A stretch of 64,000 nt of DNA, taken from positions 124,001 through 188,000 of the forward strand of contig NZ_KB899967.1 of assembly GCF_000378485.1 (NCBI RefSeq). The letters run 5' to 3'. The DNA is from Flavobacterium rivuli WB 3.3-2 = DSM 21788 (GTDB lineage: Bacteria; Bacteroidota; Bacteroidia; Flavobacteriales; Flavobacteriaceae). Under the pieces are notes generated by a model. The model saw nothing but the letters and a program-made list of their open reading frames with translations. It was not told the origin of the DNA and searched no databases. The position numbers and the translations under genes are program-made. Below, in pieces: positions 54,188-61,780 of this stretch (positions are counted from its first letter, which is position 1; each line of letters opens with the position of its first letter).

Positions 54188-54961
54188 TTATAATTTCTTG
54201 GCTTCGTTCCAAAACACATCCATCTCGGCAAGGGTCATGTCCTGTAATGGTTTGCCCAACTCGCCTGCTTTACTTTCTAAATACGTAAAACGTTTAATAA
54301 ACTTCTTGTTCGTTCGTTCTAAAGCATCTTCGGGGTTAATATTAATAAACCGCGCGTAGTTAATAAGCGAGAACAACACATCGCCAAATTCGGCCTCCAT
54401 CTTGTCTTTATCGCCTGCCTGTACCTCATCATGAAATTCAGCAAGTTCTTCCTGCACCTTTTCCCACACTTGGCTTGATTCTTCCCAGTCGAAACCCACA
54501 CCTTTAGCCTTATCCTGGATGCGGCTGGCTTTAACCAGTGCCGGCAGGCCTTTAGGCACACCTTCCAGCACACTCTTCTTGCCCTCTTTAAGCTTCAGCT
54601 TTTCCCAGTTTTGTTTAACTTCCTCTTCATCTGCCACAACTACATCGCCATAAATATGTGGGTGGCGGTGTATCAGCTTTTCACAAATGCTATTTGCTAC
54701 ATCTGCAATATCAAAGTCGCCGGTCTCGCTGCCTATTTTGGCATAAAAAACAAGGTGCAGCAACAGGTCGCCCAACTCTTTTTTAACCTCCTGCAGGTCG
54801 TTGTCCAGTATAGCATCGCCCAGCTCATACGTCTCCTCTATGGTAAGGTGGCGCAGGGTTTGAAGGGTTTGCTTTTTATCCCACGGGCATTTTTCGCGCA
54901 GGTCGTCCATTATATCCAGAAGCCTGCCAAAGGCATCAAGCTGTTGTTGTCTTGTGTTCAT
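54188..54961 (-). CDS. mazG: Nucleoside triphosphate pyrophosphohydrolase MazG
   Basis: 257 residues, all-alpha NTP pyrophosphatase that removes non-canonical NTPs or lowers (p)ppGpp in E. coli. It has two MazG domains. The first carries CPWDKKQTLQTLRHLTIEETYELGDAILDNDLQEVKKELGDLLLHLVFYAKIG, with the EExxE and ExxD metal-binding helices. The second has KVQEELAEFHDEVQAGDKDKMEAEFGDVLFSLINYARFI. The 3' neighbour starts 2 bp after the stop. A 46-residue MazE-tail-like ORF lies 10 bp upstream on the same strand, but no MazF homologue is present. Confidence 0.93.
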   Translation of the reverse strand: MNTRQQQLDAFGRLLDIMDDLREKCPWDKKQTLQTLRHLTIEETYELGDAILDNDLQEVKKELGDLLLHLVFYAKIGSETGDFDIADVANSICEKLIHRHPHIYGDVVVADEEEVKQNWEKLKLKEGKKSVLEGVPKGLPALVKASRIQDKAKGVGFDWEESSQVWEKVQEELAEFHDEVQAGDKDKMEAEFGDVLFSLINYARFININPEDALERTNKKFIKRFTYLESKAGELGKPLQDMTLAEMDVFWNEAKKL

Positions 54962-54971
54962 ATTTTATTTA

Positions 54972-55112
54972 TTACCATGTCCAGTCACTATTATCTTCAT
55001 CAAAAAAATCAGGTATAAGTATTTCTGAATGTCCACTATCTTCAACTTCCTGCCTTATCATTTCTGCCCAGCCTTCGCGAGGCTTCGTTAGATTTTTATT
55101 CTGATTATTCAT
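54972..55112 (-). CDS. 46-residue protein resembling the C-terminal tail of MazE-type antitoxins
   Basis: An ATG at 55112 opens a 46-residue ORF. Residues 10-46 contain KPREGWAEMIR, then a spacer, ILIPDFFDED and a final DWTW. This is the layout of the toxin-neutralising C-terminal tail of AbrB/MazE antitoxins (PREGW...L(L/I)P(D/E)xFxDE...WEW), but the N-terminal AbrB DNA-binding domain and any MazF toxin are missing. It lies 10 bp upstream of mazG on the same strand. A possible promoter on the minus strand is TTG-N17-TAATTTTA. It may be a decayed antitoxin or a small regulator. The match is by eye. Confidence 0.55.
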   Translation of the reverse strand: MNNQNKNLTKPREGWAEMIRQEVEDSGHSEILIPDFFDEDNSDWTW

Positions 55113-55150
55113 TACGCTAAAATCTGCCGTTAAAATTACTCATATTTAAC

Positions 55151-55189
55151 ACAAACAAAAAATCCTGCCGCTAATTAAAACGGCAGGAT
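55151..55189 (-). terminator. Intrinsic terminator of the DUF5606 gene
   Basis: A perfect 9-bp stem, ATCCTGCCG (55162-55170) and CGGCAGGAT (55181-55189), is followed by a T run on the minus strand. Confidence 0.8.
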
Positions 55190-55213
55190 CTCTGTTATAT
55201 AATTGTAAGAATG

Positions 55214-55681
55214 CTATTCTTCAGCTTTAACCTCTTCGGCAACAGCATCATTAACTTCTTCTGTATCTGCAGCAGGAGCTTCAGCAGCAATCACCTCATC
55301 TTTACTTACAAGGCCTTTAGCCTGTAGCATGTTGTACCAGTTAAGTATCTTTTTAATGTCAGATGCATAAACCCTGTCCTCATCAAAAGCAGGCAAAGCT
55401 TCCCTAAAGTAAGACTCAAGCTTAGCATTATCCTCTTTATGAGATAAAGCCGGGCCGTTATCTTCTTTCTCAGCAATGGCACGCAACACCTCTGCAAGGC
55501 GAACCTCGCCATCATAAGTGTACACAGATATTTCAGACAGCAAGCTTACATTGCTGCGCAGGCCTACAGTAATCCTTTTTCCGTCTATAAGAGATTCAGC
55601 CACAAAGCCTGTCCTTGTTTGTATCTTTAATTCGTAAAGTCCCGGTTTTCCGGAAATAGCTAATATTTTTTCGATGCTCAT
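55214..55681 (-). CDS. DUF5606 family protein
   Basis: 155 residues. The N-terminal half IEKILAISGKPGLYELKIQTRTGFVAESLIDGKRITVGLRSNVSLLSEISVYT is the DUF5606 pattern as I recall it. The middle has helices LAEVLRAIAEKEDNGPAL and KLESYFREALPAFDEDRVYASDIKKILNWYNML; the last 25 residues are low complexity, acidic, Glu/Ala. A small cytosolic protein of unknown role; it follows def, as in other flavobacteria, with 69 bp between. Confidence 0.8.
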   Translation of the reverse strand: MSIEKILAISGKPGLYELKIQTRTGFVAESLIDGKRITVGLRSNVSLLSEISVYTYDGEVRLAEVLRAIAEKEDNGPALSHKEDNAKLESYFREALPAFDEDRVYASDIKKILNWYNMLQAKGLVSKDEVIAAEAPAADTEEVNDAVAEEVKAEE

Positions 55682-55750
55682 TATATATAATGTTTCTTTT
55701 TTTTATTTAAGGGATGGCAAATATCTAATCTTTGGCTTTAAAAACAAAAA

Positions 55751-56338
55751 TTATCTGCCTTTTTTGGCAATAAATTTCATCTTATAGTCAGGCCTTGTTT
55801 TGCCTTCCATAATATTTTGCAGCTTCTTCTGTATTAAACGCTTTTTAAGCGACGATATTTTATCTGTAAATAAAATACCCTCTATATGGTCGTACTCGTG
55901 TTGTATAACCCTGGCAATAAGCCCGTCATACACATCGGTATGTTTATTAAAATCTTCGTCATAATACTCTATGGTAATCGTTTCGTGGCGGTACACATCC
56001 TCACGCACTTCAGGAATGCTAAGGCAACCCTCATTAAAGCCCCACTCCTCTCCTTCTTCCTTAAGTATGGTGGCGTTTATAAAGGTTTTTTTAAAACCTG
56101 CAAGCTGTGCCTGCTCTTCTTTGCTAAGGTCTTCGTCTTCGCTAAAAGGGCGGGTATCTATAACAAACAAACGTATAGCAAGGCCTACCTGTGGGGCAGC
56201 AAGGCCCACACCAAATGCTTTATACATAGTTTCATACATATTGGCAACAAGCTCTTTAAGTTCAGGATAATCCTGGGGTATCTCTACACCTTTTTTACGC
56301 AGTACCGGGTCGCCATATCCTACTATTGATAGTATCAT
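55751..56338 (-). CDS. def: Peptide deformylase
   Basis: 195 residues. Removes the formyl group from nascent N-terminal Met. All three family motifs are present: GVGLAAPQVG (residues about 44-53), EGCLSIP with the metal-binding Cys, and QHEYDHIEG (HExxH with the catalytic Glu and two metal-binding His). The C-terminus is slightly extended and basic. It leads the minus-strand set def, DUF5606, then mazG after a terminator. Fully intact. Confidence 0.96.
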   Translation of the reverse strand: MILSIVGYGDPVLRKKGVEIPQDYPELKELVANMYETMYKAFGVGLAAPQVGLAIRLFVIDTRPFSEDEDLSKEEQAQLAGFKKTFINATILKEEGEEWGFNEGCLSIPEVREDVYRHETITIEYYDEDFNKHTDVYDGLIARVIQHEYDHIEGILFTDKISSLKKRLIQKKLQNIMEGKTRPDYKMKFIAKKGR

Positions 56339-56810
56339 GTTATTTTGCTTTTATAAAGACATACACTAAGTATGCCACCGTTTGTAATAAAGTGCAAAAA
56401 TAGTAAATTTAAATGATTAACCTACATCCTTACCATCTACACAAAGCAATCATGTAATCACTTAAACTTCTCTTCTTTTGTCTTGAAACAAAAGAAGCAA
56501 AAATTCAAGGCTCTAACTTCTTTCGCTACAAATTATAAGTCTCGGCTAAATCATTTGAACTCGCTTCGCTCAAACAGCAAATGATTTTTAACGCCTCAAC
56601 TTATAATTTGATTAACGCAACGAAGTTTAAGGCCTTAGCTTCACTCAAACTTAGCATAATGTCTATTTATATCTAAAAAAAGGTGTATCTGTCATAATAG
56701 TTATTAGAACGGGTAAGAACAAACAGTAAATGCTAAAATTTTGTGAGAATTAACCGCACAACATAGTATTCAAAACCGCAATCACTACCTTTGCCGCATA
56801 CCGTTATTAT
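56339..56810. repeat. Intergenic nested palindromic repeat element
   Basis: 472 bp without a gene. The part 56463-56660 is a nested set of inverted repeats: CTTCTTTTG (56472-56480) with CAAAAGAAG (56489-56497); CAAATTATAAGT (56529-56540) with ACTTATAATTTG (56599-56610); and inside it AAATCATTTG (56548-56557) with CAAATGATTT (56578-56587). The type is familiar from other Bacteroidota intergenic regions. Confidence 0.7.
56786..56793 (+). promoter_or_regulatory. Bacteroidota -7 promoter element upstream of the FUSC gene
   Basis: TACCTTTG, an exact match, lies 17 nt before the ATG at 56811. No -33 TTG is seen in the expected interval. Confidence 0.45.
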
Positions 56811-59033
56811 ATGATACAAAGCATAAGGCAATTTACAGATAGTGCAAATTTTACCCGCGCAGTTTTAGTAACGGTTGCTGCGGCGCTCCCTGTATTTATA
56901 CTTAATAAATTCGGCTTTTTTGATGAAGGCCTTACCGTTGCCATAGGTGCCTTTTTAACCTACCCGGCAGATATTCCCAGCAATTTACAGCACCGTGCTA
57001 AAGGCCTGCTTGCTGCCGTGTGTATAGTGGTGGGCAGCACGCTTGCCGTAAATGTACTGCACCCCTACCCGTGGCTGTTTTACCCTGTAATTACAGTATT
57101 TATATTTTTTCTCTCCATGATATCTGTCTACGGGCAACGTGCTACCATGGTGGCTTTCTCGGGGTTGCTGGCTATAGCGCTGGGCACTGGGCACATTAAT
57201 ACAGGGTGGGAAATTGTAACTTACTGTACCTTTGTTCTTGCAGGTGGGTTACTGTATACCGCACTGTCATTAACCTTTAATTTTTTAAGCCCGCACCGCT
57301 ATGCCGAACTGCAAATTGCAGAATGCCTTAAGCTTACAGGAAAATACATGAAACTGCGGGGCGACCTGTGGAATGCCGATGCCGACAGGGGCGCCATTGT
57401 AGAAAAACAGCTCAACCTGCAGGTAGACATTAACCTTACGCACGAAAATTTAAGGGAGGTGCTTATTCGTAACCGCTCTAACTCCGGCAGCTCCAGCCGA
57501 AGCCGGAGGATGCTGCTCGTGTTTACCTCGCTTATGGAGATCTTAGAAATTGCCCTTTCTACCTCTTTTGACCACAGCAAGCTGCACCAAAAATTTGGCT
57601 CCCACTCTAAAGTGCTTACCACCTACCAAACCCTGGCTTACAACCTTGCCTCAACCCTTAAAAAAATTAGCAAAAGTATAGAGAACCGTACTAAGTATGT
57701 ACCTAAACATAACCTGCTGGCCGACCTGGAAGCACTTGAAAATGCCATTGCCGAATATGAACAGATACTGGGCAAAGAGGATGCGGCCGAAGGCGTATGG
57801 ATGCTTACAAACATGGTGCATTATGCCGAAAAGCAAATTGAAAAAATAAAGATAATTGAGCGTTCTTTTGGCATTAACGCCAGCTTTAATGACCTTGCTA
57901 AAAACCGCGACAAAGACCTGGATAAATTTCTTTCGCCGGAGTTTTACAGGATAGATACCATAAGAGAGAACCTTACATTTTCGTCAACCATCTTCAGGCA
58001 TTCGCTGCGCCTTGCCATTACTATAGCATGCGGCTTTGTAATAGGTGCGCTCTTTCCGCTGCAAAACGTATACTGGATATTGCTTACCATAGTGGTTATT
58101 ATGCGCCCCGGTTACGGGCTTACAAAACTACGCTCTTACCAGCGTATTATAGGCACTATTACTGGAGGTATTATTGCTTTTGCCATACTTAGTGTGGTGC
58201 ACCATCCTGTAGTTATTGGCACGCTTATTATTGTGTGCATGCTGCTGGGGTACACCTTTACGGCAATTAATTACCGTATAGGTGCCACGTTTGTAACCAT
58301 GTATGTTATTTTTCTGTATGGCTTGCTTACGCCGGATATTAACCATGTGCTGCAATACCGCATTATAGATACCGTGGTAGGATCTGCGCTGGCATTTATA
58401 GGTAATTATTTTTTATGGCCATCGTGGGAGTTTATGAACCTCCCGGTTTTCATTAAAAAATCTATAGAGGCGAACAGGAATTACCTTGCCGAAATTTCGC
58501 AATACTATAATCAGAAGGGCTTGGTTACTACACCCTACAGGCTGGCACGTAAAAATGCGTTTGTAGAGCTGGGCAATCTTATGTCATCCTACCAGCGTAT
58601 GGCACAGGAACCAAAATCGAAACAAAAACAGCAGCAACAGGTGTATAAACTTGCGGTGCTTAACCATACGTTGCTATCATCATTGGCATCGCTGGGTACT
58701 TATACGCAATCGCATAAAACGTATAAGGCATCTGAAGCTTTTAATGTAGTAGTTACCACCGTTATAAGAAACCTTGACACTGCCATTGCCCTGCTTACCA
58801 TGAATGTACTTGCCGAAGAAGCGCAGGAAGCACACAACGAAGAACTGGCTACCCGCTTTACCGAACTGAAGAACATCAGGGCACGCGAGCTGAGGGAAAT
58901 ACATGTAACCGATGAAGAAGAATTCAAACTAAAAATGGAAGAGGCCCACCTGGTTATAGAACAATTGGTTTGGCTTAACAGCCTTTCAGAAAAAATTGTA
59001 AAAGCGGCAAGGACGCTGGAATTGGGGAAATAA
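56811..59033 (+). CDS. FUSC/YccS family membrane protein
   Basis: 740 residues. Two blocks of about five to six transmembrane helices (about 15-155 and 395-525) are separated by a cytoplasmic helical region of about 220 residues, with a C-terminal cytoplasmic domain of about 200 residues. This YccS/FUSC-like layout is shared with aromatic acid exporters such as AaeB. Segments RRSMLLVFTSLMEILEIAL-like (SRRMLLVFTSLMEILEIALSTSFDH) and FGRHSLRL-type (FRHSLRLAITIACGFVIGALFPLQNVYWILLTIVVIMRPGYGLTKLRSYQRIIGTITGG) are diagnostic. Substrate unknown; no AaeA-like partner is adjacent. The coding frame is intact and the gene stands alone. Confidence 0.85.
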   Translation: MIQSIRQFTDSANFTRAVLVTVAAALPVFILNKFGFFDEGLTVAIGAFLTYPADIPSNLQHRAKGLLAAVCIVVGSTLAVNVLHPYPWLFYPVITVFIFFLSMISVYGQRATMVAFSGLLAIALGTGHINTGWEIVTYCTFVLAGGLLYTALSLTFNFLSPHRYAELQIAECLKLTGKYMKLRGDLWNADADRGAIVEKQLNLQVDINLTHENLREVLIRNRSNSGSSSRSRRMLLVFTSLMEILEIALSTSFDHSKLHQKFGSHSKVLTTYQTLAYNLASTLKKISKSIENRTKYVPKHNLLADLEALENAIAEYEQILGKEDAAEGVWMLTNMVHYAEKQIEKIKIIERSFGINASFNDLAKNRDKDLDKFLSPEFYRIDTIRENLTFSSTIFRHSLRLAITIACGFVIGALFPLQNVYWILLTIVVIMRPGYGLTKLRSYQRIIGTITGGIIAFAILSVVHHPVVIGTLIIVCMLLGYTFTAINYRIGATFVTMYVIFLYGLLTPDINHVLQYRIIDTVVGSALAFIGNYFLWPSWEFMNLPVFIKKSIEANRNYLAEISQYYNQKGLVTTPYRLARKNAFVELGNLMSSYQRMAQEPKSKQKQQQQVYKLAVLNHTLLSSLASLGTYTQSHKTYKASEAFNVVVTTVIRNLDTAIALLTMNVLAEEAQEAHNEELATRFTELKNIRARELREIHVTDEEEFKLKMEEAHLVIEQLVWLNSLSEKIVKAARTLELGK

Positions 59034-59047
59034 GAATTAAAATTTAT

Positions 59048-59596
59048 TTATTTTGTTCTATTACTAATGAAGTATATAAAAGTATCATATTCGCCTTTAG
59101 TCATATTCCCTATTTTATATTCCGATTTAAAAAGACGCTTTACTGTAGCGTCAATCTTTACAGTCCTTGTAACAAAAACCACCGGCGTGTAACTTTTGCC
59201 ATCAATTACAATCTTAATTCTCTCCTGCGACGGATAACCATAAATTTGGATAATGTTAATCAGTGCCCCAAAAACTTTATCAGATACTGTATCGAAAAAA
59301 TCAGCGTTGTTAGCTGGCACCTCATTTCCATAACCAAGAAATTCTCCAACTGTGGGCGATGCTACCGGGTTGTTAGTTATAAGATTTTTATAGAAATACG
59401 CCAGGCCTTCACCTTTGTCTTTCTCAGTTTTTGTTATTGAAGTAAAATAATGCAGTACATTACTGTCAAGATAATGCATCAGGATAAGTTTGTTTTTTAC
59501 AATGTTCTGATCACGCTTTAAAAGCGCATCTTTTTCGGGTTGGCAAAAGCCCGGTATACAGTAAAACAGTAGTAGAATAAGAGAACAATATTTCAT
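59048..59596 (-). CDS. Secreted protein, member 3 of a tandem paralog trio
   Basis: 182 residues, signal peptide MKYCSLILLLFYCIPGFCQ. Shared with the next two genes: a QPEKDALL start of the mature part, LMHYLDS, a NPVASPTVGEFLGYGNEVP block, a YGYPSQERIKI motif, FVTRT, and a final KIGNMTKGEYDTF. No catalytic motif is evident. It follows its paralog with only 12 bp between and is the last gene of the minus-strand set. Family unrecognised. Confidence 0.65.
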   Translation of the reverse strand: MKYCSLILLLFYCIPGFCQPEKDALLKRDQNIVKNKLILMHYLDSNVLHYFTSITKTEKDKGEGLAYFYKNLITNNPVASPTVGEFLGYGNEVPANNADFFDTVSDKVFGALINIIQIYGYPSQERIKIVIDGKSYTPVVFVTRTVKIDATVKRLFKSEYKIGNMTKGEYDTFIYFISNRTK

Positions 59597-59608
59597 TTAG
59601 ATTATGTT

Positions 59609-60235
59609 TTATAGTTTTACGTTGTCTGTAATTCTCATTTTTACACCGGCATTCTTTTCCAGCCATTCTATATCGGCATCGGTTATCAATTTTTTTCTTT
59701 TCATTATAAATTTGAAATGGTTGTACTCTTTATCCGATAAATTTCCCTGTTTATTTTCGCGCTTAAAAATAGCCTTAAGCTTTTTATCATAAGCATCGCT
59801 GCGAATTATAAATATCATGCTGCCGCATGTCGCATTTTTAAAAGCACCGGCCCGCATCCTTTCGCAAGAAGGATAGCCATACTTTTCTGTAACCGTTAGC
59901 AGCATTTCAATATTCGTGCTGTAAAGAGCATCCATAAATGCGTCATTATTTATAGGCTCTGCACCGTCTTTATACCCTAAATATTCCGGAATATTATACG
60001 ATGGTACAGGACTATAGCCTATAACTATTTCCCTGTAATAGCGGGAAAAACCCATGTTTGCCTTTTCTTCAGCAGGCTTTATAAAATAATTAGTAGCACA
60101 CCTGTCAAGGTATTGTGCCATGGTAATCATTTCATCTACTTTAAGGTTATCTGCTTCTAACAGCGCATCTTTTTCGGGTTGGCAAAAACCCGCTACAGAA
60201 CAAAGTAATATTACACAGAAATATAAATGTTTCAT
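59609..60235 (-). CDS. Secreted protein, member 2 of a tandem paralog trio
   Basis: 208 residues, signal peptide ending GFCQ. It carries the same blocks: QPEKDALL, MAQYLDRCATNYF, SPVPSYNIPEYLGYKDGAEP, YGYPSCERMR, and KQGNLSDKEYNHF. It is the most divergent member, with an extra C-terminal 20 residues (KKLITDADIEWLEKNAGVKMRI). Upstream on the minus strand is TATATTTG (60262-60269), an exact -7 element, so it may have its own promoter, preceded by the palindrome at 60288-60311. Function is unknown. Confidence 0.65.
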   Translation of the reverse strand: MKHLYFCVILLCSVAGFCQPEKDALLEADNLKVDEMITMAQYLDRCATNYFIKPAEEKANMGFSRYYREIVIGYSPVPSYNIPEYLGYKDGAEPINNDAFMDALYSTNIEMLLTVTEKYGYPSCERMRAGAFKNATCGSMIFIIRSDAYDKKLKAIFKRENKQGNLSDKEYNHFKFIMKRKKLITDADIEWLEKNAGVKMRITDNVKL

Positions 60236-60287
60236 AAAAGCTAAACAGTTGGTTGCGTTACCAAATATAACATACTCGTACTAACAA

Positions 60288-60311
60288 AAAATACCCATTA
60301 ATGGGTATTTT
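60288..60311. promoter_or_regulatory. 18-bp palindrome, site 1 (terminator or operator)
   Basis: ATACCCATTAATGGGTAT (60291-60308) is a perfect palindrome extended by A/T to 24 bp. The same 18 bp occurs at 60944-60961. Here it sits between two tandem paralogs, with T runs on both sides, so it may also act as a terminator for the upstream gene. Confidence 0.6.
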
Positions 60312-60322
60312 AAGGATATAGC

Positions 60323-60883
60323 TTATTTTCTTTTGGACATAAAAAATTTTAACGTGTCATATTCATTTTCCGACATGTTGCCAATCTTGAGTTCGGGTTT
60401 AATGAGTTTCTTTAATTTGTCGTCGCCCTTATCTGTTCGCGATACAAATATAGATGCCATCATGTTTTTCTTAGCAGCCACATTTACCTTAACCCTGCTT
60501 GCAGAGGGATACCCATACATCTCTATAATAGACACTAACGACTGGATATTTTTCTCTGCCACCCTTTCAAAAAAATCGGTTCCGTTAAGGGGTACTTCAT
60601 TAGCGGCATAGCCCAGATATTCTGGTATGGTAATAGCTACTACAGGGTTGCCCGATACGATAACGCCACTATAGTAATTTACAAAATTGGTATCTTTCGA
60701 ACCCTTTTTTACGTCAGGATGTTTATCATAATAAGACGTTGCCATGTGGTCCAGGTAATGCATTACCGTAAGGCGGTCTTCTACCTGTTTGTAGTCTTTT
60801 GCCAGGAGCGAATCTTTTACCGGCTGGCCAAAACCGGCAATACAGCATATAAATGCTACTGCAGAGAATATATATTTTATCAT
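60323..60883 (-). CDS. Secreted protein, member 1 of a tandem paralog trio
   Basis: 186 residues, signal peptide MIKYIFSAVAFICCIAGFGQ. The family blocks are QPVKDSLL, VMHYLDHMATSYY, NPVVAITIPEYLGYAANEVPLNGTDFFERV, YGYPSASRVKV, FVSRTDKGDDKLKKL and KIGNMSENEYDTLKFFM. It faces the DUF2461 gene across a 103-bp divergent region that holds the second copy of the 18-bp palindrome, adjacent to a minus-strand -7 element TAGTTTTG (60937-60944). Function is unknown. Confidence 0.65.
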   Translation of the reverse strand: MIKYIFSAVAFICCIAGFGQPVKDSLLAKDYKQVEDRLTVMHYLDHMATSYYDKHPDVKKGSKDTNFVNYYSGVIVSGNPVVAITIPEYLGYAANEVPLNGTDFFERVAEKNIQSLVSIIEMYGYPSASRVKVNVAAKKNMMASIFVSRTDKGDDKLKKLIKPELKIGNMSENEYDTLKFFMSKRK

Positions 60884-60936
60884 AACTTAAAGTAATTAGT
60901 TAAAAATCAACCACTAAGTTAAAACTATTACAATAT

Positions 60937-60966
60937 CAAAACTATACCCATTAATGGGTATTTTTG
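60937..60966. promoter_or_regulatory. Divergent promoter region with 18-bp palindrome, site 2
   Basis: The palindrome ATACCCATTAATGGGTAT (60944-60961) overlaps an exact plus-strand -7 element TATTTTTG (60959-60966), 20 nt before the DUF2461 ATG, and abuts a minus-strand -7 element TAGTTTTG (60937-60944) for the 60323-60883 gene. A protein bound here would cover both promoters. Confidence 0.55.
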
Positions 60967-60986
60967 CTAATTAAACACATACAAAA

Positions 60987-61682
60987 ATGCAGAATCAGCA
61001 ACAGCTAAATATACCGGCCTCCAGCCTCGATTTTTTAAAACAATTACAGCAAAACAATAACCGCGACTGGTTTAACAGCCATAAAGAAGACTATTTGCAG
61101 CAGCTTGAAATTATTGAAAAATTCGCCTACGGCCTGCTTGCCGAACTAAACATCCACGACGTTATAGAAACACCATCGGGCAAAAAAGCGTTGCAGCGCA
61201 TTTACCGCGACACCCGCTTTTCGGCAGATAAAACTCCTTATAAAAAATATTGGGGTGGCGGTTTTACAAGGGCAACAAGCCAGCGAAGAGGCGGTTATTA
61301 CTTTCATTTAGAAAGTGGCAATACCTTTGTGGCAGGTGGCTTTTGGGCGCCCAATGCACAAGACCTGAAACGCGTTCGCGAAGATATTAATTATGATGCC
61401 GCACCACTTAGAAAGATACTTAGCAGTAAATTGTTTACATCAACGTTTGGTACATTACAGGGCGAGCAGGTAAAGACATCGCCTAAAGGTTTTGATGCCA
61501 CGCATGAAGCGATAGACCTCCTGCGCTACAAACAGTTTTTACTGATAAAACGCTTTACCGATGAAGAAGTTACAAGTCCATCATTTTTAAAAGAGGCAAG
61601 CCAGGCTTATAAAAACATGCGCCCGTTTTTTGATTATATGAGCGAGGTACTAACAACTAACAGTAACGGGCAGCCGATTTAA
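60987..61682 (+). CDS. DUF2461 family protein
   Basis: 231 residues. The family (also known as TIGR02453) shows here LDFLKQLQQNNNRDWFNSHKEDY at the N-terminus, IYRDTRFSADKTPYKKYWGGGF, GGYYFHLESGNTFVAGGFWAPNAQDLKRVREDI and LLIKRFTDEEVTSPSFL. Cytosolic, no signal or transmembrane segment. Function is unknown. It converges with the alpha/beta hydrolase gene across a shared terminator. Confidence 0.88.
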   Translation: MQNQQQLNIPASSLDFLKQLQQNNNRDWFNSHKEDYLQQLEIIEKFAYGLLAELNIHDVIETPSGKKALQRIYRDTRFSADKTPYKKYWGGGFTRATSQRRGGYYFHLESGNTFVAGGFWAPNAQDLKRVREDINYDAAPLRKILSSKLFTSTFGTLQGEQVKTSPKGFDATHEAIDLLRYKQFLLIKRFTDEEVTSPSFLKEASQAYKNMRPFFDYMSEVLTTNSNGQPI

Positions 61683-61724
61683 AAGGCAAGCTTTCTGCTA
61701 AACCCTAAGAAATTAATTACAAAA

Positions 61725-61753
61725 AAAGCTGTCAACACGTTGCTGACAGCTTT
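61725..61753. terminator. Bidirectional terminator between convergent genes
   Basis: A perfect stem AAAGCTGTCA (61725-61734) and TGACAGCTTT (61744-61753) with a 9-nt loop, flanked by A and T runs. Confidence 0.8.
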
Positions 61754-61780
61754 CTTGCAATAACAATATTATAAAACAAT

